DNA from: an uncultured Lachnospiraceae bacterium
Lineage (GTDB): Bacteria; Bacillota; Clostridia; Lachnospirales; Lachnospiraceae
Direction of reading: 5' to 3'
Length of the DNA stretch: 5,985 bases
Assembly: GCA_945834545.1 (NCBI GenBank)
Contig: CAMAHO010000135.1
Coordinates: forward strand, 1-5,985
The position numbers were made by a program, and so were the translations under genes. Position 1 is the first letter of the stretch. Every line of letters begins with the position of its first letter. Below, piece by piece: positions 1-5,985 of the stretch. The notes beneath the pieces were generated by a model that saw only the letters and a program-made list of their open reading frames with translations, ran no database searches and had not been told where the DNA came from.

Positions 1-36
1 GACGATATCTTTAGTGACTATAAGGTAATGACAACC

Positions 37-43
37 GGAGAGG
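37..43 (+). promoter_or_regulatory. Ribosome binding site for the ADP-ribosyltransferase-like gene
   Basis: GGAGAGG lies 8 nt upstream of the ATG at 52. The alternative in-frame ATG at 28 has only AAGG two nt before it, which is too close. This supports 52 as the start, unless the gene actually begins left of the window, in which case this is just coding sequence. Confidence 0.5.
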
Positions 44-51
44 TAAAAAAC

Positions 52-684
52 ATGGCCGAGCAGAATGCTTATAACAAAGGGGAGCATTACGAAAGGCTAT
101 ACGCAGATGGTTCTGAAAGGGGACAGTTTAGTGGATATATTGCAACTCCGAACTCAAATTTGATTAATCAATATCAGCGAGAGCAGGAGTTTGATTCGGT
201 TAATTATAATAGTCACGCTACAATTGGCGAAATGGACGAGGCGACGAAACAGAATAGATTACCTAGAAAGACACGGTTTTACCGCTTAGTCAGTGCGAAC
301 TATCTGGACACGGCATTGGGACTCAGTCAAGCCAACGGTTTAGGCTACAAGGCGGGAACGGTACAGGCCATTAATGATATCGCAGGTAAGGTTGTCACTG
401 ATGCAGGATTTATGTGTGTGGGATACCAGCTGGATACATTCTTTGGCTCCAACCCGGTTATGCTTACCTTGCTTTGTGATCAGGGTATGCCGGTTATGGC
501 GACAACCAACTATAACGAAGCGGAGTTTGTATTCCCAAGAAATACCAGCTATATGATTCTTGGAGCCAGAAAAAAAGACAAAGGTTCGAGAAATGTCATA
601 GGTAGTGTTGGAGAGGACTTGAAATTAGAAGGCGAGTTTACTGGAATCGAGATTATCTGTAAGGTATTAAATCCGTCAAAATGA
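52..684 (+). CDS. ADP-ribosyltransferase-like protein (R-S-E exoenzyme fold) with altered STS motif
   Basis: Probable ADP-ribosyltransferase-fold protein of 210 aa, which would transfer ADP-ribose from NAD+ to a target protein if active. Three family landmarks appear in order and at near-canonical spacing. FYRLVS has the NAD-binding Arg (R78). DAGFMCVGY (117-125) sits where D-x-GF-x-STS is expected, with Cys-Val-Gly at 122-124 replacing Ser-Thr-Ser. NEAEFVFPRNTSYMI follows, with the catalytic E-x-E pair at E156/E158 and an aromatic Y154 in the likely substrate-recognition loop. E-x-E, rather than Q-x-E, is typical of arginine-modifying members. No signal peptide or membrane segment is seen; the first ~70 residues are polar and unrecognised. 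The start at 52 is chosen for its GGAGAGG site 8 nt upstream. The frame is open to base 1 with an in-frame ATG at 28, so a longer N-terminus outside the window is possible. The gene ends in tandem TGA TAG stops, 21 nt before the next start. The altered STS leaves activity uncertain; the fold assignment is by eye. Confidence 0.62.
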   Translation: MAEQNAYNKGEHYERLYADGSERGQFSGYIATPNSNLINQYQREQEFDSVNYNSHATIGEMDEATKQNRLPRKTRFYRLVSANYLDTALGLSQANGLGYKAGTVQAINDIAGKVVTDAGFMCVGYQLDTFFGSNPVMLTLLCDQGMPVMATTNYNEAEFVFPRNTSYMILGARKKDKGSRNVIGSVGEDLKLEGEFTGIEIICKVLNPSK

Positions 685-692
685 TAGCAAAA

Positions 693-697
693 GGGGG
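693..697 (+). promoter_or_regulatory. Ribosome binding site deciding the start at 706
   Basis: A run of five G (AAGGGGGAAA) is 8 nt before the ATG at 706 but only 2 nt before the ATG at 700. The spacing favours 706, which removes the first two residues (Met-Lys) of the longest reading frame. Confidence 0.65.
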
Positions 698-705
698 AAA
701 TGAAA

Positions 706-2316
706 ATGGTTGATCACGAATATAAAAAGAAAACCGTAACAATCAGCAATCAGCAGGAGGATAATGCGCGTCGGGAGAAGTTTAAAATACGCGCAAATAT
801 GTCAGCGGGAGCCAGGGCTGTTAGGAACGAGGCATATGGCGATTTCCTCAATAAGCTGTCAGAACCGCCGACCGAACTGAAGGGTCCTATTATCAAGGGT
901 AAGTCTGACAGTCTGGGTTATAAGCAGAAAAAGCGTGCAAAGGCTGAGTTTGAAGAAATCGGAGCGAAGCATACTCTGATATCGATGGAAGATATGGAGA
1001 AACTAAATTTTAATCGGTACCTTACGAATGCATCCTCAAAAAAGGATTGGCTGAAGTCAAAGACGAGACAGTCTGAAATTACCAATGAGGAATCTTTGCA
1101 GAGGCTAAAGAACGGAGACTACTCTAATTTTGAGAATGTACCTCAAACAATTAAGAACATTGTGGCTAGCCAGGCCTTTGTTAAATTCATTTCGAGAGAT
1201 GATGTTTTCGATCCAAACTATACTGAACAGGATGTAATAAAAAATTACATAGCAGAATACGGAGTTACATCGTTAATGAATCCAGCCTTGCGTTTGGGGT
1301 TGTCATTGGGCATGAATACAGGTGGTCTTACAGATTGGGAAAAAAATAGACTTGTTCGGCTAGATGAAATGATGACAAATACGATTATGGTGGAAACCTT
1401 AACCAAGCAAGTGAATGTGGAGCAGTATGAGAAGAATTTAGTCGAGCACGGTGAGAAAAAAGAAGAAGCCAGAGAGATAGCCGAAAAAGAGGTTGGCGCG
1501 TTACAGGCACAGCAGGTTGAGATAGCAAAGAGACTCCTGTTGATGCAGCTATCAAACTTCAAGGTATATGATGAGCAGGGAAACTCAGCACAGTGGCCTT
1601 TCTCTATGGCGTTCGCCCTAAGCCACTGTCGCAGAGTGGTTCTTACCATGCCCAAGGGCAATACTGAATGGGAAGAACAGAAAATGTTTGATACTATTTT
1701 TCATTCTCCAAATAATACACTGGCTCTGGACCAAAAAAGAACGGCATCTACTCACGACATAAAGAGAAGAAAGGTTGGTACTACGGGACCTACTGAGGAA
1801 GTAAAGGTGAAAACAGGTAATTTCACCGGACAAAGAGGCATGAATTGTGCGATTGGTGGACTTGGAAATATAGGAATCGGAGGTCAGCTGATCCGCAACA
1901 ACGGTTCCTGCGGACACTTTTATTCCATGTATAAAACCGGTAAATCCGGACAATATGGAGCGATTTTGTTTGGTATGGAATCTGATGCAAGTGGTATGAC
2001 AAATCAGATGGGACACAAGCATACTATGATGGCTACTGCCGAAGCTGCATCCAGCTTTGGGGGACAGCGTGTAGATGAAATTGGTGCAGCCTATGGTGGA
2101 AGACAGTGCGACTTGACGCATTTGAGTGCGAATGAGATTAGTAAGTGGATGAATTTATTGCAAAGAAGCATGAATTATTGGCAAGCTACCAATGATACGG
2201 ATTCGAGAGATAGGGTAATGGAGCTGTTGGCAGGAAGACAGATGGATGCAGAAGAGCTGGAGGAATTGCGAAATGAAATGAATGAGGTGCCTTTGATTGG
2301 AGAAACTTACATATAA
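706..2316 (+). CDS. Unrecognised 536-aa protein with Gly/His/Cys-rich C-terminal domain (putative effector)
   Basis: I do not recognise a named family. The N-terminal ~100 residues are highly charged and basic (YKQKK at 72-76). A GD-x10-IKN motif (137-151) begins a mostly helical region. Residues about 239-283 are rich in Glu, Lys and Gln and likely form a long helix or coiled coil. A Lys/Thr-rich hinge (about 345-372) precedes a distinct C-terminal domain at about 373-486. That domain is Gly-rich (GGLGNIGIGG), with NC at 380-381, SCGH at 401-404, GHKH at 436-439 and a late CDL at 468-470. Such spaced Cys/His residues could be catalytic or metal-binding, but this is inference. An acidic helical tail follows. 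There is no signal peptide or membrane segment. The YKQ-basic and GD-x10-IKN motifs recur in the next gene, suggesting a shared module. The gene ends in tandem TAA TAA stops, 24 nt before the next gene, so co-transcription is likely. The reading frame is certain; the effector role is a guess from context. Confidence 0.85.
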   Translation: MVDHEYKKKTVTISNQQEDNARREKFKIRANMSAGARAVRNEAYGDFLNKLSEPPTELKGPIIKGKSDSLGYKQKKRAKAEFEEIGAKHTLISMEDMEKLNFNRYLTNASSKKDWLKSKTRQSEITNEESLQRLKNGDYSNFENVPQTIKNIVASQAFVKFISRDDVFDPNYTEQDVIKNYIAEYGVTSLMNPALRLGLSLGMNTGGLTDWEKNRLVRLDEMMTNTIMVETLTKQVNVEQYEKNLVEHGEKKEEAREIAEKEVGALQAQQVEIAKRLLLMQLSNFKVYDEQGNSAQWPFSMAFALSHCRRVVLTMPKGNTEWEEQKMFDTIFHSPNNTLALDQKRTASTHDIKRRKVGTTGPTEEVKVKTGNFTGQRGMNCAIGGLGNIGIGGQLIRNNGSCGHFYSMYKTGKSGQYGAILFGMESDASGMTNQMGHKHTMMATAEAASSFGGQRVDEIGAAYGGRQCDLTHLSANEISKWMNLLQRSMNYWQATNDTDSRDRVMELLAGRQMDAEELEELRNEMNEVPLIGETYI

Positions 2317-2328
2317 TAACAGGTAAAC

Positions 2329-2334
2329 GAGGAG
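2329..2334 (+). promoter_or_regulatory. Ribosome binding site for the 612-aa protein gene
   Basis: GAGGAG is followed by a 6-nt spacer before the ATG at 2341. It lies in the 24-nt gap after the tandem TAA TAA stops of the preceding gene, consistent with translation from a shared transcript. Confidence 0.75.
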
Positions 2335-2340
2335 CAGTGT

Positions 2341-4179
2341 ATGTGTAGAGATAATCAGAAATTAAAAGACAAAACAGCCACTGAGTTCAAAGTGGCAGCT
2401 CCGGTTGTGGAAGAGAAGGTGGCGGCACCTGTTCATGCGGCACCGATAGAACATCAGAAACAACTGGGAGGATTACTGGGCCAGACGATGGAGTTGCTTC
2501 CTGGTAAGTTTAAGGTGGCTGCGCTTCCGTCAGTGCTTGAGAGAGGAGCAGAACCTATGCCGGAGCAACCCATACCGGCAGCTGAGATGACTTACAAACA
2601 GCGCAAAAAATTAAAGAAGATGGACGAAAAGGCAAAAGCAAGGTGCCCCTTTGCTGACCATCAGGCATTACAGCTGGAAGAGAATATGCTGCAATACCGA
2701 AAAGAGATCCATGCTTCTAATGCTATGGGATATGCCGAACAGGCGAAAAAAGAGGGCAGAATCATTGATGGACGCGTGATGGGAGCCTTTTGTCAAGGCT
2801 ATAAGACAGATAAAAAGGGAAAGCCTTTGAATGAGGAAGAGGCCAAGAAACAACAGGCAGATAAGGCTTTTCTGGAGGATTATTCTTCCGGAGATTTACA
2901 GAAGAGAATGCCTCATTTGGAACGAATTAAGAATGACTTGCTAAAAATAAGGATTTCACCTGTTATGTTCACCTGGGATTATATTTCCAAGCATACTTCT
3001 GAAGTATATTCTATCGTAAACCGTTTTACTTATTTTGAGAATATGCAGAAGGACCCTATTAACAAACCCTTCTTTGAACAACTGCCCGAGATCGATAAGA
3101 AGCTGTTAAAGGTTCGCGTAGCAGATATGACCATGGTCACCGGAATCCTGTGGTCCAAGGTATTGGCGCTAAAGGGAATCGCCATGAATGGTATGACACC
3201 GGAGTTTCAGGACAATGTGAACTTTCATAGGGATGCAGTGGATAGTATGGAGCTGCTACAGGATATGTTAGCTGACAATCTGGAGAAACAGGAGCAGAAA
3301 GAGGCAGAAATAAGGGAACAGGAAAGAGAACATCTGGAGGCAGAGCACAAGCAAAAAATCCTGGAGCTGAACCAAATTGTATCAAATATCAATGTGGAAC
3401 CTGATTTTTCCGGCACATTAGGTGGACAGGAAGCAATTGATAAAATGAATTATGCTGCTTTTGAGCAAGAAAGAACGATTGGCAAAGATACCTTTAAAGG
3501 TGTCATAGAGCACTCCAATCATTCTTACAGAGCTCAGGGAGAGGCAGGGGCTTTAGTTGATTTGGAATTGCGAAGCTCAGGTCAAGAGATGGCAAAGGCT
3601 CACAAGCAATATCTGGGAACATATTTCGATGGAATTACCAAGGACTATACCCAAATGGTACAGACAGTGTATGATGCCGGCTTGGATTTTGAGACCATGA
3701 GTTCACAGATAAAAACAAAGGCTGTATCTGAAAAGTACAGCCAGGTACGATATGCAACCGGAGGTGGGGTAGAGGTTATTAGCAACATGCTCTTTACGCA
3801 GATGGAACAGTATATTTTATCTCCTCAAACGCAGCAATATATCAATTCCATGTGGGAAGTGTTCAAGGATGCTGAGGTATTTCAGAAAGATAAAGGAAAG
3901 CTCATAACCTTCTTTACGAAAACCTTGGTAAATATGTATGGTGCCAATTACCAGATACCTATTGTGAAGGGTAAGTTTGGTGATGATAAAGGTGCTGTGA
4001 CCAATGTGCTTAAAGAGGCCTGCCGTAATCTGTTGACAGTATGTAGAACAATAGATTTGGAACAGGAGGATTATGATAGTCTTCCGAAGGAGATGAAAGC
4101 TTTGACAGAAAGATGTCGTGGTATGATACAGAATATGATAAGAGCCAACGAAGAATATGGTAATGGAGCGGAAGCCTAG
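2341..4179 (+). CDS. Unrecognised 612-aa helical protein with Pro/Ala-rich N-terminus and central coiled coil
   Basis: No named family is recognised. Residues about 15-82 are Ala/Pro/Glu-rich and probably disordered, with three KVAA copies followed closely by Pro (residues 17-21, 26-30 and 58-63). A basic stretch (YKQRKKLKK, 85-93) follows, then a long helical region carrying GD-x10-IKN (184-198). Both recur in the same order in the preceding gene's product, suggesting a common module. Residues about 303-350 are Glu/Gln/Lys-rich with heptad-like hydrophobics, a likely coiled coil. The C-terminal ~200 residues look mainly alpha-helical and have no motif I can tie to an enzyme; a YATGGG turn lies at 471-476. 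There is no signal peptide or transmembrane segment. The start is supported by GAGGAG six nt upstream. It ends 50 nt before the acetyltransferase genes, with no visible terminator in between. It could be a second effector, an adaptor/chaperone or a structural protein of the same system; the sequence does not decide. Confidence 0.85.
   Translation: MCRDNQKLKDKTATEFKVAAPVVEEKVAAPVHAAPIEHQKQLGGLLGQTMELLPGKFKVAALPSVLERGAEPMPEQPIPAAEMTYKQRKKLKKMDEKAKARCPFADHQALQLEENMLQYRKEIHASNAMGYAEQAKKEGRIIDGRVMGAFCQGYKTDKKGKPLNEEEAKKQQADKAFLEDYSSGDLQKRMPHLERIKNDLLKIRISPVMFTWDYISKHTSEVYSIVNRFTYFENMQKDPINKPFFEQLPEIDKKLLKVRVADMTMVTGILWSKVLALKGIAMNGMTPEFQDNVNFHRDAVDSMELLQDMLADNLEKQEQKEAEIREQEREHLEAEHKQKILELNQIVSNINVEPDFSGTLGGQEAIDKMNYAAFEQERTIGKDTFKGVIEHSNHSYRAQGEAGALVDLELRSSGQEMAKAHKQYLGTYFDGITKDYTQMVQTVYDAGLDFETMSSQIKTKAVSEKYSQVRYATGGGVEVISNMLFTQMEQYILSPQTQQYINSMWEVFKDAEVFQKDKGKLITFFTKTLVNMYGANYQIPIVKGKFGDDKGAVTNVLKEACRNLLTVCRTIDLEQEDYDSLPKEMKALTERCRGMIQNMIRANEEYGNGAEA
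2385..2529 (+). repeat. Short coding repeat: three KVAA(x)P units
   Basis: Within the start of the 612-aa protein, Lys-Val-Ala-Ala followed closely by Pro occurs three times: FKVAAP, EKVAAP and FKVAALP. The codons differ between copies (for example GTG GCA GCT, GTG GCG GCA, GTG GCT GCG), so this is a protein-level low-complexity repeat rather than a recent DNA duplication. It probably marks a flexible, disordered segment. Confidence 0.5.
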
Positions 4180-4216
4180 GCAAGAGTGTTTTATCAGGTA
4201 CATAGATGGGAGGAGT

Positions 4217-4223
4217 AAGGAGG
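4217..4223 (+). promoter_or_regulatory. Ribosome binding site deciding the start at 4230
   Basis: AAGGAGG, a near-perfect Shine-Dalgarno sequence, stands 6 nt before the ATG at 4230. The longer candidate start at 4206 overlaps this upstream region and has no comparable site, so the extra eight residues are probably not translated. Confidence 0.8.
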
Positions 4224-4229
4224 CACACA

Positions 4230-5120
4230 ATGACACAAGAAGAATTAGATCTTATGCCGGCATTGGAACTTTATCGAGTGGATGCTGAGACAATACAGAG
4301 ATTTGCCGGAGTATTTACAGAAGAAGCAGTGTATGAAATTCTGACGGGAGATGCCATCGGTATGATCGCTGCACAAGAAAAGGAAGTTTGCGGGGGAATC
4401 TGTGTTGCTCCGGACATATTGAACGATGAGCGCATGGATTTGCTTTCCCTGTATGTACTTCCCGAATATCGAAGACAGGGAATCGGGGGAACCTTATTTC
4501 TGGAAATGATGGAATACATATTTGAGGATACCGACGCAATCATGCACATCTGTCATTATGTAGGTGCAGGCAATCAGGACGAGGAGGTATTGGGATTTCT
4601 AAAGAAGGCAGGGTTTTTCTTTGAGGAAGAGGAGGAGGACGCAGTGTTTGTGATTTCTGCCAAGGACTGCAAAAAGGCTCCCTTGGCTTCCATAAAAGGG
4701 AAACTTCCCGAGGAAAGCAGAATGAGCTGTCTGGGGCAATTGTCTGAAATGGAAAAGCGCCGGCTATTTCAGACTTTGCAGGAGGCTTCTGTGGACGATG
4801 TGACTCCGGAAGGACTGGATTCCGCTGAACAGGAGTGTAGCTTTGTGGTTCAGAATGAAAAGGGCATGATAGAATCCTGCGTTATATTGAAGAAGAGGGA
4901 AGAGAGTTTGCATATGGTGCAGTTTTATATTCGCCCCGGAGTCTCTACCCCCGGTGTGATTATGTTGCAGGCAGCAGCAGAGGCAGTGGGACAGCACTAT
5001 GGAGAAGACGCCATGATTGAGATTCCCGTAATGAGTGAGGCTTCCAGTCGGTTGATGCACAAATTGTTGGGAGATGCTGCAAAAAAAATACCGATATGGA
5101 ATGCTTATTTTATCATGTAG
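4230..5120 (+). CDS. GNAT-family N-acetyltransferase, two-lobed (first of tandem pair)
   Basis: A 296-aa cytoplasmic acetyltransferase of the GNAT superfamily, which moves an acetyl group from acetyl-CoA to an amine; the substrate is unknown. The acetyl-CoA-binding motif A is clear: SLYVLPEYRRQGIGG (73-87) fits the R-x-x-G-x-G pyrophosphate loop after a hydrophobic strand. The first GNAT lobe ends near residue 145, after AGFFFEEEEED (127-137), the place where GNATs typically carry a GF-type strand; the run of five Glu plus Asp there is unusual. Residues about 160-296 look like a second, degenerate GNAT lobe without the motif A glycines, ending in AYFIM. The next gene has the same two-lobe plan and shares SL(Y/F)V-x4-RR-x-G-x-G and VQN-x-K-x-M with it, so the two are probable duplicates. 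It is 50 nt downstream of the 612-aa gene and 16 nt from the next, probably one operon with the latter. Membership is firm; the link to the upstream genes is unproven. Confidence 0.88.
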   Translation: MTQEELDLMPALELYRVDAETIQRFAGVFTEEAVYEILTGDAIGMIAAQEKEVCGGICVAPDILNDERMDLLSLYVLPEYRRQGIGGTLFLEMMEYIFEDTDAIMHICHYVGAGNQDEEVLGFLKKAGFFFEEEEEDAVFVISAKDCKKAPLASIKGKLPEESRMSCLGQLSEMEKRRLFQTLQEASVDDVTPEGLDSAEQECSFVVQNEKGMIESCVILKKREESLHMVQFYIRPGVSTPGVIMLQAAAEAVGQHYGEDAMIEIPVMSEASSRLMHKLLGDAAKKIPIWNAYFIM

Positions 5121-5125
5121 GTCTG

Positions 5126-5130
5126 GGAGG
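5126..5130 (+). promoter_or_regulatory. Ribosome binding site deciding the start at 5137
   Basis: GGAGG, within the purine run GGGAGGAAGG, is 6 nt before the ATG at 5137. The longest open frame would start at 5074, inside the preceding gene, but lacks such a site. The stretch it would add, 21 residues, does not align with the paralogue's N-terminus. Confidence 0.8.
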
Positions 5131-5136
5131 AAGGAA

Positions 5137-5970
5137 ATGAAGGGTGCTATAACAAGAGATAATATCGAGTGGTTTGAACCATTTATGACGAAACCGGCAG
5201 CAGAGCTTATTTTATCCGGAAAACCGGTGTATGCAGTTGGCGTATGCGATGAGAAAACAAAGGTTGCGCAAGGAGCCTTAGTAGCTTATTACAAGGAGAA
5301 GACCTTTCACATTGTATCCCTGTTTGTTTCATCCAGCTGCAGAAGATACGGCTGTGGAAATGAACTCATTGGAGATTTGCTGGCGGATAACTGGCTGGAA
5401 GGAACCAGATTAGAGATTTCATTTTCCGGACATAATGAAGAAACAGACTCTTTGATCGCATTTTTGGACTACTGGGATTTTGAAGAGGAAGACATCTCGG
5501 AAGGAGAGATTTATGAGGTGTCTTTGGAGCAGGCAATTACTTCAGAATATAATAAGCCAATCAAAACAGAGAATGTGATTCCACTTCGTGAGTGTCCAGA
5601 GCTTATACTGAAAGAACTTAGCAGAAAGGCCTATGATATGGAGCTGCCGGTGCCGGAAGGAGGATTTCTGGCCCCTTCCCTGGAAAAGAATATCAGCGTA
5701 GTGTATGTGCAGAATCAAAAACCTATGGGGTATCTTGTATTTGACCATTCTCTGGAAGGAAGGCTTACTCTGAGTGCGTTGGCTTCCTTTGACAACAAAC
5801 CGTACACTATGGCAGAGATGCTGGTAAAGGCGATTGAATTATGTAAGGCTAACTATCCACTGGATACGCTTTTTTATATGCAGGCAATCAATTCTGTTTC
5901 CAGAGGTTTAATCCAGAAGGTCTTTCCCGAGGCAACCAATATTTCTCACAATTATGTGCTTATGGGATAG
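5137..5970 (+). CDS. GNAT-family N-acetyltransferase, two-lobed, divergent (second of tandem pair)
   Basis: A 277-aa GNAT-fold protein paralogous to the gene just upstream. The motif A region SLFVSSSCRRYGCGNELI (61-78) keeps R-x-x-G-x-G (R69, G72, G74), so acetyl-CoA binding is plausible, but the usual flanking Gln/Gly residues are replaced by Tyr and Cys. The first lobe runs to about residue 130, with DFEEEDISEGE (114-124) matching the acidic strand region of its neighbour. The second lobe (about 147-277) carries VQNQKPM (191-197), matching VQNEKGM in the neighbour, and ends in NYVLMG against NAYFIM. It therefore looks like a tandem duplication with divergence; the substrate is unknown. No signal peptide or membrane segment is seen. 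The 16-nt gap and strong ribosome binding site imply co-translation with the upstream GNAT. No hairpin terminator is visible in the 15 bases that remain after the stop. The family call is less certain than for the first copy because its motif is more divergent. Confidence 0.78.
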   Translation: MKGAITRDNIEWFEPFMTKPAAELILSGKPVYAVGVCDEKTKVAQGALVAYYKEKTFHIVSLFVSSSCRRYGCGNELIGDLLADNWLEGTRLEISFSGHNEETDSLIAFLDYWDFEEEDISEGEIYEVSLEQAITSEYNKPIKTENVIPLRECPELILKELSRKAYDMELPVPEGGFLAPSLEKNISVVYVQNQKPMGYLVFDHSLEGRLTLSALASFDNKPYTMAEMLVKAIELCKANYPLDTLFYMQAINSVSRGLIQKVFPEATNISHNYVLMG

Positions 5971-5985
5971 GGTGTGAGCTCAGCC

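Noticed and set aside
374..556. Overlapping + strand frame of 60 codons inside the ART-like gene
   Set aside because: It is out of frame with the ART motifs, lacks a ribosome binding site and has the biased composition of a shadow frame.
1618..2121. Antisense open frame of 167 codons opposite the 536-aa gene, plus the overlapping 1245-1661 frame
   Set aside because: They lie wholly within a well-supported + strand gene, are rich in Ser, Cys, His and Ile as expected from reverse reading, and I saw no good ribosome binding site.
4102..4127. Possible sigma-A promoter (TTGACA ... TATGAT) inside the 612-aa gene, upstream of the GNAT pair
   Set aside because: The spacing is only 14 nt; at the usual 17-nt spacing the -10 hexamer matches just three of six positions. 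It lies in coding sequence, so chance is the simpler explanation.
52..4179. Prophage structural or integrative-element module
   Set aside because: No capsid, portal, terminase, tail, integrase or att-like repeat could be recognised; an ART-like gene alone does not establish a phage origin.
4180..4229. Terminator or operator between the 612-aa gene and the GNAT genes
   Set aside because: No stem-loop followed by a T-run and no convincing inverted repeat is visible in this 50-nt gap; only the ribosome binding site is supported.
3817..4236. Antisense open frame of 139 codons across the end of the 612-aa gene
   Set aside because: Composition is typical of a shadow frame, it overlaps the real gene, and it has no recognisable domain; a Leu/Ile/Tyr-rich look here comes from the reverse complement of the coding strand.
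5971..5985. TGAGCTCA palindrome in the last bases after the final stop codon
   Set aside because: An 8-bp palindrome with no loop or T-run is not a terminator, and the window ends before anything more can be judged.

Overview
The window looks like part of a low-to-moderate GC, Gram-positive genome, most plausibly a Clostridia/Lachnospiraceae-type bacterium. This rests on AT-leaning coding sequence, strong purine-rich Shine-Dalgarno sites before every gene, short gaps of about 16-50 nt, and all genes on one strand. The taxonomic placement is inference; no rRNA or marker gene is present.

Layout: five tightly packed genes, all on the + strand, fill almost the whole window. (1) 52-684 encodes a small protein whose second half carries the R / (S-T-S position) / E-x-E pattern of ADP-ribosyltransferase exoenzymes, with the S-T-S position changed to C-V-G. 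(2) 706-2316 encodes a 536-aa protein of no recognised family, with a basic/helical N-terminal part and a striking Gly/His/Cys-rich C-terminal domain. (3) 2341-4179 encodes a 612-aa, mostly helical protein with a Pro/Ala-rich N-terminus, a central coiled coil and no recognised family. (4, 5) 4230-5120 and 5137-5970 encode two tandem, mutually similar, two-lobed GNAT-fold acetyltransferases. In four of the five genes (1, 2, 4 and 5) the best ribosome binding site points to an internal ATG rather than the longest possible start.

How they may fit together: none of the five proteins shows a signal peptide or transmembrane segment. Genes 2 and 3 share weak co-linear motifs in their N-terminal halves (YKQ+basic; GD-x10-IKN; a D/E-K-rich helix) but have unrelated C-termini. 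That is the architecture expected of effectors or structural proteins sharing a docking region with exchangeable ends. With an ADP-ribosyltransferase-like gene just upstream, the first three genes look like a candidate effector (toxin) cassette of an unidentified secretion, injection or conflict system. The two GNATs could be modifiers, self-protection factors or unrelated passengers. No delivery-apparatus gene, phage structural gene or immunity gene is recognisable here, so this remains a hypothesis.

No tRNA, rRNA, CRISPR array, insertion sequence or convincing terminator was seen. There is no gene-free stretch over 300 bases. Bases 1-51 hold either the end of an upstream gene or an N-terminal extension of gene 1. 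The final 15 bases after 5970 hold nothing recognisable.
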